Of a stretch of DNA of 64,000 nucleotides, positions 48,385 through 60,550 are shown piece by piece. This DNA comes from Panopea generosa (taxonomy: Eukaryota; Mollusca; Bivalvia; Adapedonta; Hiatellidae): contig CM055911.1 of the NCBI GenBank assembly GCA_029582155.1, positions 24,443,514 to 24,507,513 of the forward strand. Direction: 5' to 3'. The notes beneath the pieces were generated by a model. The model was given only the letters and a program-made list of their open reading frames with translations. It did not search any database and was not told where the DNA came from. How positions within the stretch are numbered: the stretch's first letter is position 1; each line of letters opens with the position of its first letter. The position numbers and the translations under genes are program-made.

Positions 48385-49603
48385 TCAACATTTTAACTGT
48401 CCTCTTTCTGCAGCATAATGAGCAGCAGTGAAGTCATTATTGTCTTTTTTCTGAATAAAGCTCGTATGATTATAACATAAATATTCCACAAATTCAAATT
48501 CTATGATGCACTTTGTAATACAGTGACAACAGTCGAATCCGCCGTCATCCGATCTACTTCCCGGCCCATAAACTAGGCTAAACATTCTAGTTGTCGAACG
48601 TCGCCTGCAAAATGAGCAGCAGTTTTTATTTTTCTTATACATTAAGGACAGATAGTTCTTACATAAACTAAACATTTTAAATGTCCTCTCTCTGCAGTAT
48701 AATGAGCAGCAGTGAAGTCATTATTATCTTTCTTATGAATTAAGGACGGATAGTTCTTACACAGATATTTAACTATTTCCAACTGTCCATTATATGATGC
48801 ACAATGTAATACAGTATAACAAGCATCGTTCTTTATCATGGGGACTATTCCTTGTCCTAAAAGATAAACTAAACATTTTAATTATCCAACGTCAGCTGAT
48901 AAATAAACAGCAGTGAAGCTACTTTTATTTGTCTTATGAATGATTATATGATGCACAATGTAATTCAGAATTACCAGCATAGTTTGTTGCCATCGGGTCT
49001 ACTCCTTGTTTTATAAGATAAACTAAACATTTTAAATGTCCTCTCTCTCTGCAACATAATAAGCAGTAGTGAAGTCATTATTATCTTTCTTATGAATTAA
49101 GGACGGATATTTCTCACACAGATATTTAACAACTTTCAGCTATCCATTATATGATGCACAATGTAATTCAGTATTACCAGCATCGGTCATTGCCATGGGG
49201 TATATTCCTTGTTCTAAAAGATGAATGAAACACGTTAAATGTCCTCTCACTGCAGCATAATGAGCAGCCGTGAAACCATTCTTGTCTTTTGTCTTAATTA
49301 AGCTCGTATGATTATTACATAGATATTCCACAACTTCCAGTTGTCCATTATGTGATGCAGTATGTAATACAGTGACACAAGTCGAATTAACCGTCACCCG
49401 ATCTGCGTTTTGTTCTATAAGACAAACTAAACATTCTAAATGTCCGACCTTAGCTGCTTCATGAGCAGCAGTGGCGCCATCATTAGTTTCCCTGTGAATT
49501 AAGCTGGGAAAGGTATTGCATATAAATTTTACAACATTTAATTTTCCACACTGTGATGCTGTATGTAAAACAGTTTCACCTGCAGAAGTAGTCGCCATTG
49601 GAT
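48385..49603 (-). pseudogene. Decayed ankyrin-repeat tail downstream of the HEPN-nSTAND-ANK gene
   Basis: Ankyrin repeats continue past the stop of the upstream gene but in shifted frames. Frame 49,140-49,640 holds several good repeats (TVLHTASHNGQLEVVEYLC type) and ends at a CAA to TAG change in a conserved NGQLEVV context. Further fragments at 48,642-48,839 and 48,385-48,675 and between them are broken by indels. Because repeats closest to the gene are best preserved, this looks like a former C-terminal extension now decaying as 3' UTR. An assembly indel at about 49,612 could explain the first break but not the later ones. Confidence 0.82.
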
Positions 49604-52600
49604 TTACTCCTTTCCTATTCCTGTAAGATACTTTAAACACTCTAAATGTCCGTCATCAGCTGCTTCATGAGCAGCAGTGGCGCCATCATTAGTTTCCCTG
49701 TGAATTAAGCTGGGATAGGTATTGCATATAAATTTTACAACATTTAATTGTCCACACTGTGATGCTGTATGTAAAACAGTTTCACCTCCAAAAGTAGTCG
49801 CCATTGGATTAACTCCTTTTCTTATAAGATACTTTAAACACTCTAAATGTCCGGCCTCAGCTGCTTCATGAGCAGCAGTGGCGCGATTATTAGTATCCCT
49901 GTCAATTAAGCTGGGATAGGTTTTGCATATAAATTTTACAACATTTAATTGTCCACACTGTGATGCTGTATGTAAAACAGTTTCACCTGCAGAAGAAGTC
50001 GCCATTGGATTAACTCCTTTTCCTATAAGACACTTTAAACACTCTAAATGTCCACTCACTGCAGCATAATGAGCAGCCGTGAAACCATCCATGTCTTTTG
50101 TCGTAATTAAGCTCGTATGATTATTACATAGATATTCCACAACTTCCAGTTGTCCATTATGAGATGCAGTATGTAATACAGTGACACAAGTCAAATTAGC
50201 CGTCACCCGATCTGCGTTTTGTTCTATAAGACAAACTAAACATTCTAAATGTCCGGCCTCAGCTGCTTCATGAGCAGCAGTGGCGCCATCATTAGTTTCC
50301 CTGTCAATTAAGCTGGGATAGGTATTACATATAAATTTTACAACATTTAATTTTCCATACTGTGATGCTGTATGTAAAACAGTTTCACCTCCAAAAGTAG
50401 TCGCCATTGGATTAACTCCTTTTCTTATAAGATACTTTAAACACTCTAAATGTCCGGCCTCAGCTGCTTCATGAGCAGCAGTGGCGCGATTATTAGTTTC
50501 CCTGTCAATTAAGCTGGGATAGGTTTTGCATATAAATTTTACAACATTTAATTGTCCACACTGTGATGCTGTATGTAAAACAGTTTCACCTGCAGAAGAA
50601 GTCGCCATTGGATTAACTCCTTTTCCTATAAGATACTTTAAACACTCTAAATGTCCACTCACTGCAGCATAATGAGCAGCCGTGAAACCATTCTTGTCTT
50701 TTGTCTTAATTAAGCTCGTATGATTATTACATAGATATTCCACAACTTCCAGTTGTCCTTTATGTGATGCAGTATGTAATACAGTGACACAAGTCAAATT
50801 AGCCGTCACCCGAACTGCGTTTTGTTCTATAAGACAAACTAAACATTCTAAATGTCCGGCCTCAGCTGCTTTATGAGCAGCAGTGGTGCCATTATTAGTT
50901 TCCCTGTGAATTAAGCTGAGATAGGTATTACATATAAATTTTACAACATTTAATTGTCCACACTGTGATGCTGTATGTAAAACAGTTTCACCTGCAGAAG
51001 TAGTCGCCAAAGGATTAACTCCTTTTCCTATAAGACACTTTAAACACTCTAAATGTCCAGCCTCAGCTGCTTCATGACCAGCAGTGCGGTTACAATTATC
51101 TTTCATCAGAGTTAAACTAGTATACTTCTCGCATAGATAATTCACAACTTCCAACCGTCCATTATAAGATGCCACATGTAATACAGTGCTACCACTAGAA
51201 TTAGTTGCCGTTATATCTAATCCGATATCTATGATATAATCTACACATTCACAACTCCCTCCTATTGCAGCAATATGTAAACTAGTGTTATTTAGATTAT
51301 CTTTCTTGTGAACCAAACTATAATGATTATCACAGAGATATTGGACAACTTTAAAACGTCTACATGCGAGAGCAAAATGTAATATATTTACCCCATTGAT
51401 ATGGGTTTCCTCTGGATCTATTCCTTGTTTTATAAGATATCTGACAGATTTTAATCTCTCTGAAAACGGTGTCAAATCAGTATCGTTATATCTGTGGTTA
51501 ATTAAAACATGATTGAGACAATCGAACTGATTAATATCTTTACACGTAACGTCAGAACCTGCGTTTACCAACAGTTTCAACATATCAAAAGTAGAATCTG
51601 ATGCAGCGAAATGAATAGGTCTTTGTTGCTTATCAATAGTTTCTGCCGCGAGTAATTCTAATTTCTCATAACGTTCACATCGTCTTAGTATGCATTTAGC
51701 CATTGCAATATCACTATAACGGCAAGCTAAATGAAGTAAATTCCCACCATTTCGCGGATTTCGAGCTCTGATATTACCACCAGCATTCAGAAGCATCTCA
51801 AGAACCTCAACGTTCTTTCCTTTTACAGCGAAATACATACTTACTGTTGTTATTTCGATTTTGTAACTTATGAAGTATTTCACTATTTCACCTTTCCCAC
51901 ATAGACATGCTCTATGCATAGCGGTGTTGGTTTGTTCTTTCCTTTTGTTTATGTTTATTAACGATGGGGCCTCGTCAATTTTTTTTTCTATCTCCTCTAT
52001 GATTTCAAGGCACCCACATCCAGCAAAATATACTACAAGCGATTTTCCAGTGTCATCTTCCTGATAATATACTTCCGGTGATATCACCCTTACAGCATTT
52101 TTAATAAAATCTGTGTGTTTCCAGAGTGATGATCCTGCGATGCATTTTATATCTGTTGTCGATTTTACTGACAGAACCGTTTCTTTAAAACGTTCCAATA
52201 ACAGTTGATATTGTAACGCACCTGTTGTAGCTGTCTTTGGATCAACTAAAAATGATTCACTGAATGTTACAAGGGTATTTATGGGACAAAACTGTATGAG
52301 AATCTCTGGCATAATGATCTTTGCTGCCATAAAAGTAGCTTCAAGGATTGTATCATGAACAAACGCGTAACATGTAACATCTTTAATTTTAAGATACGTT
52401 TGTGACATAGATTGTGCTGCCTTTTCCAATTCGTATTGATCCAGAATAATTCCCCCGAAATATTTTTTTATTTTCTCAATACACTGCGTCTCATTCTTAC
52501 TGAGGCGTGATATTTTGAATGTGTCATCACAAAACAGTGTCATAATTAAACAAACAAAACTTGCAGTATCTTTTTCAGGCATGCATAGTATATCTTTCTT

Positions 52601-53271
52601 TATAACTTCCACGGGTTTCGTAAAGAAATCTAAAACATTTTGACCTTTCATGACACGACACAGTACAGGGAACCCGACTCCATAGATGGTTTTATTGATA
52701 ACTTTATCTATATCTAAATTTGAAATATCAACGTCTAAGTGTTCAGCATAGCTTTTAAACATGATTCGTTTTTCGTCGTCATTCATTGTAGACACATCTA
52801 AATCTAAATTCCAAATACTACTGAAAATGTTGTCAACACTTTCATTTGCACATTTGGTTTTTATATTCTTTCTTATAGTGATAACTAAAAACACTTTATC
52901 GGAATTGGTGTAAGATATTAATGTGTTAATGTATCGATTCCATTCGGACACTTTTGTTGTGTCTATGTTTATTCTACCTAAAAAATCATCAAACATTAGT
53001 AGATATTTATTTGAAATATCAATAACTTCTTCAACTTCATTTACAGTTGGATCACAAAATACCAAAGTTGTTAAATCGGGAACAGAGTCAGACAGTTCCT
53101 TTAAAACGTTCTTTGCAATGTGGGATTTTCCAACTCCAGGTTTACCTTGCAGCACCAATACATGTTTGTCCAGAAGTAGATTTGCTGCTATCTGAGTTAG
53201 TCTTGTTTTGTGGCCCATATGTAGTTCACCTAAGTCACGCATGTGATTCGCTAGTATTGATTTGGTTTCCG
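49604..53271 (-). CDS. nSTAND3-like NTPase plus ankyrin array (last exon of HEPN-nSTAND-ANK gene)
   Basis: This exon starts at 53,271 after the acceptor TTTTTAG, completing an Ala codon; the open frame upstream of this begins with a TTG and is intron. It opens with AETKSILANH and a P-loop, GKPGVGKS, then a Walker B-like YLLMFDDF about 45 residues later. This spacing and the FDDFLG context match novel STAND NTPase 3 domains. A helical region follows (to about residue 410 of this exon), then about 24 ankyrin repeats of 33-34 residues to the end. The last third is built of almost identical blocks of 67 codons. The frame ends by a 5-bp length change at about 49,612 relative to sister repeats. By family knowledge such proteins use ankyrins for ligand recognition and the NTPase as an oligomerisation switch. 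A cytoplasmic immune sensor role is inferred. Confidence 0.88.
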
Positions 53272-53885
53272 CTAAAAACGTGTACAATACAAAATGTCAA
53301 TAACTACGAATTGTTCAATAAGTATACTGTAATATAAATATCAACAATGATCTTCTTTTAGTATGAAAATTGGATTTCATTTATTATGTCTGGTGTATCT
53401 CCTCATAATTAACAGTTTTAGTATTATGAAAATAACGAAATCAGTGTGTTAACGCATCGTCAAGATGGCGTTAATATTGACCATGATATCACAAATGATG
53501 AAATGGTATTTATATTACTTTTGCAATCGATCTAAGGAAACAGATCAAATAATGTAAAATAGCTAGAACGTACACTGTAAGCATTGAAAGCACCGTTTTG
53601 AGTTTTCTTCGAATGATCAAAAATATAGTTTAGATCTAACTTAATGTCATGGAGAGACGCCCCGGGTTTTACAGATATTAAACTAGCATTTTGTTATATT
53701 TTTCACCCAAAACTATAAAAAGTGTGTTTTTAATCCTTAGATAGAGATTTTATTTAACTAAGGGAATTCGTTTGAACAATCTTATCTACCATGGGACGTC
53801 GACATTTTACATACAGTACTTAACAAAATATACAGAAAAATGAATTATTATGATAAAACACTAATAAATCTTAGATATGTCTTAC

Positions 53886-53987
53886 CGATTTTTCTCTTCA
53901 GTTTTCGTTGATCAATAGTTTGATATTGTTGGTTTTCAATTGACGTGTTTATCTTCTGCTGCAAGTGTTTCATGGTTTGAACGTCAC
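53886..53987 (-). CDS. 102-bp linker exon of HEPN-nSTAND-ANK gene
   Basis: Acceptor ATGATTTAG before 53,987 and donor CG|GTAAG after 53,886. Enters and leaves in phase 1, matching both exon 1 and the large exon. It encodes about 34 residues rich in Q and K (DVQTMKHLQQKINTSIENQQ), probably an extension of the coiled coil between HEPN and NTPase domains. Confidence 0.75.
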
Positions 53988-55023
53988 CTAAATCATATGA
54001 AAGCATAGGAGATTTGATGTTACAAGAATAAATACAAAAACTTAAACCAATCTTTGACTGTCTGGTCCGCGTGCAATTTAAGAACTCGAAACTGAACTTA
54101 GTCTAATGCCTTAAAGATGTATAAGGTACCAGGAAGGTTAGTCGCACAAGTTGACGTGTTCCAAAATGTTTCAAAATTCTATTTTCGATGAAGTTGTGGT
54201 TATTTTAGGGTTGAGGCCTGCAGGGCGAACGCGTAAGTTCACCATTGCGTGGAATGCACTTTTGTCTTCTGTCATCGTTCCACAGTGCAGTTAAATATTT
54301 TAAGTTTTCTATCATGTCTAATGCCTAAATGAACAACATAATCGGAATGTTCGATATAAAATGTCGATGTATTCAGAAAGCAATAATGAAGGGCTACTGT
54401 GTTTACCAAAATGATAAAACACACGATATATTCATGTTTGCGTAAAAATATTATGTTTTTGTGTAAATATACACACATTTTTATAGGTTAATAGAATGGA
54501 AATGTCAGCTGCAAAGGTTGAATTGCAACATTTGAGGTTAAACACGTTTGCTCCAACATCGAATTTTCTAATTCTTGTGAAGCAATCGTTAACGAAGATT
54601 AAGTACAGAAAATGAAGAGCACACCTCTTTGACGGGTACCTCGCTCTATTTTTATTGGTCGATGAGCTGTTTCATTATAGCCTATATCTATAATAACCCT
54701 TGGTATGAATTCGGTATAGTTCGCCACATTTTCCCTATTATTCCAAGCTTTGCAAACGTGTAAGACAGCCCACTGTGCCATACAGTGTCACCTGTTACTA
54801 TAAAAATCGCGGCATGGACATTACTGCAAAGCTCCATGCTGAAATACACAATTTCTAATAAATTGAACGCTGTTGTGCAATTGAGATTTTCCCTAAAACC
54901 ATGCTGCTTGATAAAAACTGCACAGATATAATTACTTTATGTTGTTACTGTTATACTTTTTACTTGTATACACGTTTTATACTTTTCAGACTTGGTAGAT
55001 TTATTAACGTTTTAACTGTATAC
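53988..55023. other. Intron sequence
   Basis: No exon or mobile element recognised. A minus-strand open frame of 60 codons at 54,599-54,781 has no splice context or recognised motif. Confidence 0.5.
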
Positions 55024-55165
55024 CTTTGAGATTGAAGAAACAATGCCATTGAATAGGTAAAATCTTCAGACGAGCGTTAAAAATGTCAACACGTTTGTCT
55101 TTAAGATAATCAAGCGTCGCTTGATCAAGACTATCACTCATTGATGGGTCAATATACCAGACTAC
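55024..55165 (-). other. Possible alternative exon
   Basis: 142 bp bounded by a good acceptor (TGTTCTTAG) and donor (CAAAG|GTATAC), with one clean frame beginning VVWYIDPSMSDSLDQATLDY. It enters in phase 0 and leaves in phase 1, so it can precede the 102-bp exon but cannot directly follow exon 1 (phase 1), where it would meet a stop after four residues. It may belong to an alternative transcript, follow an unseen exon, or be a relic. Confidence 0.45.
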
Positions 55166-55970
55166 CTAAGAACAAACAGGTTAACGGTATGCTGCCAAAA
55201 TGAGATTACCAACGCGTAGAACGCGTAGAAAAAAGTATTATTGTTTTTATTTTTGTAAAAGTCCTTTAGTTAAGTATTTTTGTTATAGTGATTGTTTCAT
55301 AACAACCAAAGTTCCCTATGAAACCACTTTTGAAAGGTTATACCACAGAAGCTGCGTTCACTAATATTGTTTTATTTTACTATATAATGAAATTTTATTT
55401 TTCATATTGTGTGCGCGCATAAAGACAAATGAAGAATTAGTATAATCATAGGTCTATCTCTAATAACACTTCTTCTAAGGTGTTATCTTGTTGAATTAGA
55501 AAAAAACGTTCATATATACTTTAATAACAAATAAGAATAGTCAGGATACAATAAAATAAAGAAAATGTCATTCAAATCATTTTCCTCAGGAACGTAGATA
55601 TAAAATGAAAGAATCATTCCGTATTAAATTTTCGACCACCAGGCCTTTATAAATAATGAACAAATTGTAACAGGCTGTAACTTCACGTCATCATAACAAA
55701 CCAATATTGTCAAATTGGATGTAACATATGTGCATTAATGAGTTATCATTTCTTTGACAAGGATCCAGTGGCCGAACATTTTTTAATTTGAAAATAAAAT
55801 AGACAAAATGACAAGATAATATAAATTCATGAAATGACCTTGTCAAGAACGTAATTGACAGTTTCATATATTTATATGTATTATGTCATTGTTATAAAGA
55901 TTTTACCCTTATTTACTAGAGGGTATTTGTGTACTGTCTTTACAATACATGTATATTAAAATACCCATAC
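55166..55970. other. Intron sequence
   Basis: AT-rich; begins (minus) with the donor GTATGG of exon 1. I looked for but did not find a further exon that would reconcile the phases. Confidence 0.5.
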
Positions 55971-56727
55971 CTTTTGTATCTTCTAACACCCGTCTCACTG
56001 ACGTAACTTCTGTTTTCAATTCCTCCTTTAGCTCTCCCATCTTCTCCTTCAAACCTCCCATCTTCATCCCCAAACCTCCCATCTTCTCCCCCAGACTTCC
56101 TATCTTCTCCTCCAAACCTCCCATCTTCTCCCCCAGCCCTACTATCATCTCCTCCACTTGTCTATCTGATCGGTACCATTCCCTCAGTGTTTCTACGACT
56201 TTGTTTGAAGACAGTGCCTCGTGCTCTACTGAAGCAATCATATCTACTATAACAGTCTGGCATTGTGTATCTGTCAACAATGCGGATATACGCGTTAGTG
56301 TGGAGGAAATATCTGCCCAGGTTGTCTGGAATGTTGACTCAGTCATAGTCAGGTGTACAGTATGTCCATGGACGTTGTTTCTCAACTCCCGTACATCTTT
56401 TATGGCGTTTTTTTGTGTCTTATTTAATGTGAGACAGCTAGTTAGTATTACGGTAACTAGAGTTATGTCCCAATGTTCCAAATTTGTAGGACTGCCATTT
56501 TTTGGAAACATGAGAAGGTACTGTGTGTCGTTTATTGTTTTTCTGGCTTTAAGACTAAAAATTGTTTTTTTCTTAGCTGCAAAGAATGCACCTAGGTCTG
56601 TAAATGATCCATTGTTCACAGTTTCCTGCAGGAGGAGTTGTTTACAGAAATATCCTCCGCCATCTAAGGTCAACTTACAACATCGGAAGCAGTTGTCTTG
56701 TTCCTGCCACGCAGGTGATCCCGCCAT
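55971..56727 (-). CDS. DZIP3-like HEPN domain and coiled coil (first coding exon)
   Basis: It begins at an ATG at 56,727 in good context (AAACATGGCG); a TATTACAG just upstream suggests a 5' UTR intron. Residues 10-155 match the DZIP3-like HEPN family: conserved NGSPTNLEHWDITLVTVIL, then RNNVHGH (R116 to H122), which fits the Rx4-6H signature of HEPN ribonucleases, then a W-x-DI motif. Residues of about 190-245 form a strikingly regular heptad array (EKMGGLEEKIGSLGEKMGGL), a coiled coil. The frame leaves this exon in phase 1 at AAAG|GTATGG and splices in frame to the 102-bp exon and the nSTAND3-ankyrin exon, giving 1,508 codons in total. RNA cleavage activity is possible from the motif but unproven; many animal members act in scaffolding. 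Confidence 0.85.
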
Positions 56728-57213
56728 GTTTATGTCTTAACGAGTTTCTGTAATATCAAAAGAAAGGGCAAATGATAATTTTACCTCATACGCATTAAAC
56801 AGCTGTTAACCAATTCACCGTGGGGAAACAAAGAATGAAACGTCATCACGCAGATATTCAAATGAGCTGTCCACACCGAGATATGGCGACAATCGTGTCT
56901 TTCCTAATGTTTAAACAATCGACATGCGATAAAGAGCCCGAATCCGTCTGCTGATAATATAGAATTAATGTTAGATTTGCTGCACCATGCCTACTCTCTT
57001 GCCGAAAACGAAGAAAGTTTACAAAGCTGACATGAGTACTTGCACATCTAAGTCATAGAGGTGACGTTCACATTCCCATTCTATCAAGTTATTACCCATT
57101 TGAGGTTGGAAAATGACACTTATATATTATAAATGTTGGTTATTTTTTGTTTTGAAAAAACGTTTGGAATTATTTATAGGAAAATTAAAAAAAATTATGA
57201 GACATTCCACACC

Positions 57214-57264
<51 letters not shown>

Positions 57265-58100
57265 GACGACGACGACGACGACAGCGACGATGACAACAAC
57301 AAAACTTGTTTTAATAATGTTACGTTGAATACTGAGAACATTCCGATAGATTGTTCTTGTTTCTCATATAGTATTTGTAGTTTGCTACTTATATAACTGT
57401 GTGTATATACTAAAGGGATCAGAAAGTTCATAGACTTTTGTCAAACCGTATTTGTTTATCAGTGTATTTGAATAAATCTGGCGAATTCAACGTCGTCATT
57501 TTGTCCTGACATATCTAAATGTTATGGTTTGAGTATCGCCTTATATTTTCATGGTTGACGTATCATGTTAAACTTTCCAAAATATGTCCCATATACATTT
57601 ATTTCAAATACAATAGCAGTATTGTTTATTACATAATTGATAGAATTAAATTATGGCAAAGGTCTACGAACTTTCTGACCCCCACCCCCACCCCCACACT
57701 TCGTATGCCATTTAAGATTTTGAACTGTACATGTATTGTGCCTTGATCATATGTATTTGAACTGCCGTAAATGGCCAAAAGCAAATGTTGATTTTGTCAA
57801 TACAATTTTATTTCATTGAATTTTTTATCTGTGCTAATGTAACTCGTATTAATATACTTAGTAGCATTTTATTCATTTGTTCAGCCTGTTGCAGTATTTA
57901 ATTCTAGTTCATTGCAAATGCTCATATTTCTTAAGTTATTAAGTTGTAGTTCATATCAAAATACATGAATAATTAACAAAAAGGAATTTTAAAATTTAAA
58001 TAAAAATAACAAATACAAAACCGAACCGTAATTGTAAAAAATAAAGCAACAGAATGTTACATTATGGTAGTTTATAATTATATATATATATATATATGAC
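56728..58100. other. Upstream region and intergenic DNA, no gene recognised
   Basis: Probable promoter and 5' UTR region of the HEPN gene on the minus strand, then AT-rich intergenic sequence with microsatellites at 57,217-57,281 and a short cccccac repeat at about 57,680-57,700. Confidence 0.5.
57217..57281. repeat. Compound microsatellite (AG)n(GAC)n
   Basis: About 45 bp of AG repeats followed directly by seven GAC-type triplets and imperfect extensions; it generates spurious R-E and D-rich frames. Confidence 0.97.
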
Positions 58101-58592
58101 TGGTTAATAAGATAAATAATAGCCTAAGGTTATCTCGATGTATAGTTGACAGTAAGTTTCTGGGCGGGATTTTAAACTCCGTAATTAAAATACTGACCAA
58201 TAGAAAAGTAAAAATGAATTGACCAATGATCGAATAGTTGTTTATTCAGTGAGAGACAGATTTAAGTAGAGACAGGTCATTCAGTTGGAACTTAGATGCG
58301 AATCTGGTGACATGTCAGTTTAGACTAGGTTAAGTTTAAACGAATGAAAGCGAGTTTAAAATGTTAGCTTGTGACTTTGAACTTATGCGGAGTATATAAA
58401 TATGTGAATAAAATTACTTATATAAAACCACGCTGTTGAGTCGATTATGCCACATGGGTATAATAAATGATGCGCGATTCCAGGACTGGATTGGATTAAC
58501 ACAACGCAGAGTATAGGTCACGTATACGACATGGAGATGAGGGAAAAACCGGTGAGTGTGTTTATGTGATTTATTTTCTTACGAGTACGAAA

Positions 58593-59440
58593 ATGACAGA
58601 CCAAAATGTTGCTTCTGTATTTAAAAACTTAGCAGATCAATTCGCACAAGTAAATACTTATGTCAGGGTTAAGGGAATTACAAAATTCATAAAACATTTT
58701 GATGGAGATTCAAAACAATTTAAAACTTGGGTAAAAAATATTGAAAAATATGCAATTTTTACAAAAACAGATGAAAGTCAAATCAAACTAATAGCATTAC
58801 AAGCCAGTAATGGGGTAGTAAGCGATTTTATTCAAAGATGGATAATTACTTATCCTAGTAAAACTTGGTCACAATTGAAAAATGGACATGCAACGCGAAA
58901 CGCCGAGGTAAAAGTCTCTCATAATTAATAAATGTTTCTAGGTATAATTTTGCAAAAACAAAATGAAAATGTACAAAATTATGCAGAAAGATTGCTAGAT
59001 TCGGGTCAAGATGCATTCAACGAATATCAGGGAGATTTACAATTGATTGAAAAAATGTAAGTTGGATATTTCATAAATGGGTTGGTTTATGATTATATGA
59101 AAATGAGGTTAATGAGAGAAAATCACGTAACTCTCCAAGCAGCGGTTAAATTCAGCATTGATAGAACAAAATCTTAGGAAAAAATTAGAATTAAGAACAA
59201 GTCAAAATGCAAGAATTAATTTTCAAAAGAGACATCAGATAAATCTTTTAAATGACAAACAAAACCAGGTTATCAGTAAAAAATCCACAGGTTTCAAACA
59301 AAGCAATGCTCAAGGCAAATTCACATGTTGGAAATGTAGGAAGAAGGGTCATTTTAAGCGACAATGCAGATCAAAATCTAGGGTCAATCAAAATAAAATA
59401 TTCTTCAGGAAAACTAGTATGCTCTTCATATTATCGAGCT
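58593..59440 (+). pseudogene. gag: gag remnant with CCHC zinc knuckle
   Basis: ATG at 58,593 begins MTDQNVASVFKNLADQF; the first 112 codons include a capsid-like stretch (HFDGDSKQFKTWVKNIEKYA). A stop at 58,926 and shifted frames after it break the gene; capsid-like residues resume (NYAERLLDSGQDAFNEY, YFINGLVYDYMKMRLMREN). A single CX2CX4HX4C knuckle, CWKCRKKGHFKRQC, lies at 59,326-59,367 in a different frame from the start. The knuckle would bind the element's RNA. Not functional as it stands. Confidence 0.8.
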
Positions 59441-59812
59441 GATATGAAGAGAGATAAAATTCCTACATACAATATTGCAATCGCGGGAAGCCCATGTTCA
59501 TGCATTTTGAAAATTAATGGAATAAGAATTAGATCTTTAGTGGATTCTGGAGCGGAAATTTCATTAATACATAGAAGACTTTATCAATCTTTGCGCAATG
59601 TACCGAAACTTTGCAAGAAATTAATCGCATTACAATCTGTAAATGGAGGAGCATTGTCAGTAGATGGTTATTTTGAATTGGATTTTGAATTAGGAGGTAA
59701 AAAATTTAGTCATACCTTTTTTGTGGTACCAAACATGAATCGAAGAATGATATTAGGTAGAGATTTTTTGACTGAGAAAAAGGTTAGAGTTTATTTTAAT
59801 CTAAATTTGTAA
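59400..59812 (+). pseudogene. Aspartic protease region of the gypsy element
   Basis: Frame 59,252-59,812, meaningful from about 59,400. The active-site triad region reads LVDSGAEISLI (D-S-G at 59,543-59,551), followed by a MILGRDFL motif near the end, typical of retroelement proteases. The stop at 59,810 separates it from the following pol sequence, which continues in the same frame, so it is a simple nonsense break. Confidence 0.78.
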
Positions 59813-59836
59813 AGTATTGAAGGAATTTACGTAAAA

Positions 59837-60550
59837 ATGGAAGAGGATCTTCATATCTCTTCAATAGTAAGACTTAAATCTACCAACATTTTAAAACCAC
59901 AAACAATAAATGTTGTAAATCGAAAATTAGAATATAATCCAGATTTGCAAACGCGTTGTGATTATGAAACAAGGCCGTTTGAAACAGGATTTGTTAGTTC
60001 AAAACCATGTTTAGTAGTTTTAAATTCAGTACTTCAATTAAATAATGATCATACGTTTCTGGTAATGCTTATTAATAATTCACATAAAACTCTTAAGCTA
60101 AGAAAGGGTTGTGTGATTGCAAAAGTTGAAAAACTAAAGCGTGCTAAATTTACTTCAGTAAATGAGATAACATGTCAGTCAGAGGTGACAACTGAAAAGT
60201 TCAATCGTAAGGATATTACGTCACCTAGCGAACATTTAGACGACATGTATAGCTTTTTACAGGAAAATTCAGAATTATTTGCTAAAACAGATTTAGATTG
60301 AGGTAGGGCAATTGGACAAAAAATGACATTAGATACAGGAAATCATCCTCTGATTAAATCAAGACCGTATCGCACCAAGATAAACAATAGGAAACATATA
60401 CATAAAGCAGTAAGTGACATGCTCGAAGCTAAAGTTATACAAAGATCAAACTCAGCATGGAGTTCTCCGATAGTTTTAGTAGATAAGAAAGATGGTACGA
60501 AACGATTATGTGTTGATTATAGAAACATTAATCAAATATTTAAGCTATAG
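59837..60550 (+). pseudogene. Linker and N-terminal reverse transcriptase remnant
   Basis: Continues in the protease frame: a linker to 60,301, a TGA stop, then the RT start (LDTGNHPLIKSRPYRT, ending VDKKDGTKRLCVDYRNINQ), the standard Ty3/gypsy RT fingers. The frame is lost at 60,550 before the palm domain. Confidence 0.8.

Noticed and set aside
54599-54781. Minus-strand 60-codon frame in the intron of the HEPN gene
   Set aside because: Has an ATG but no compatible splice sites and no recognisable motif.
55949-56740. Plus-strand 263-codon frame opposite exon 1 of the HEPN gene
   Set aside because: Antisense shadow; the minus strand shows HEPN motifs, heptads and matching splice phases.
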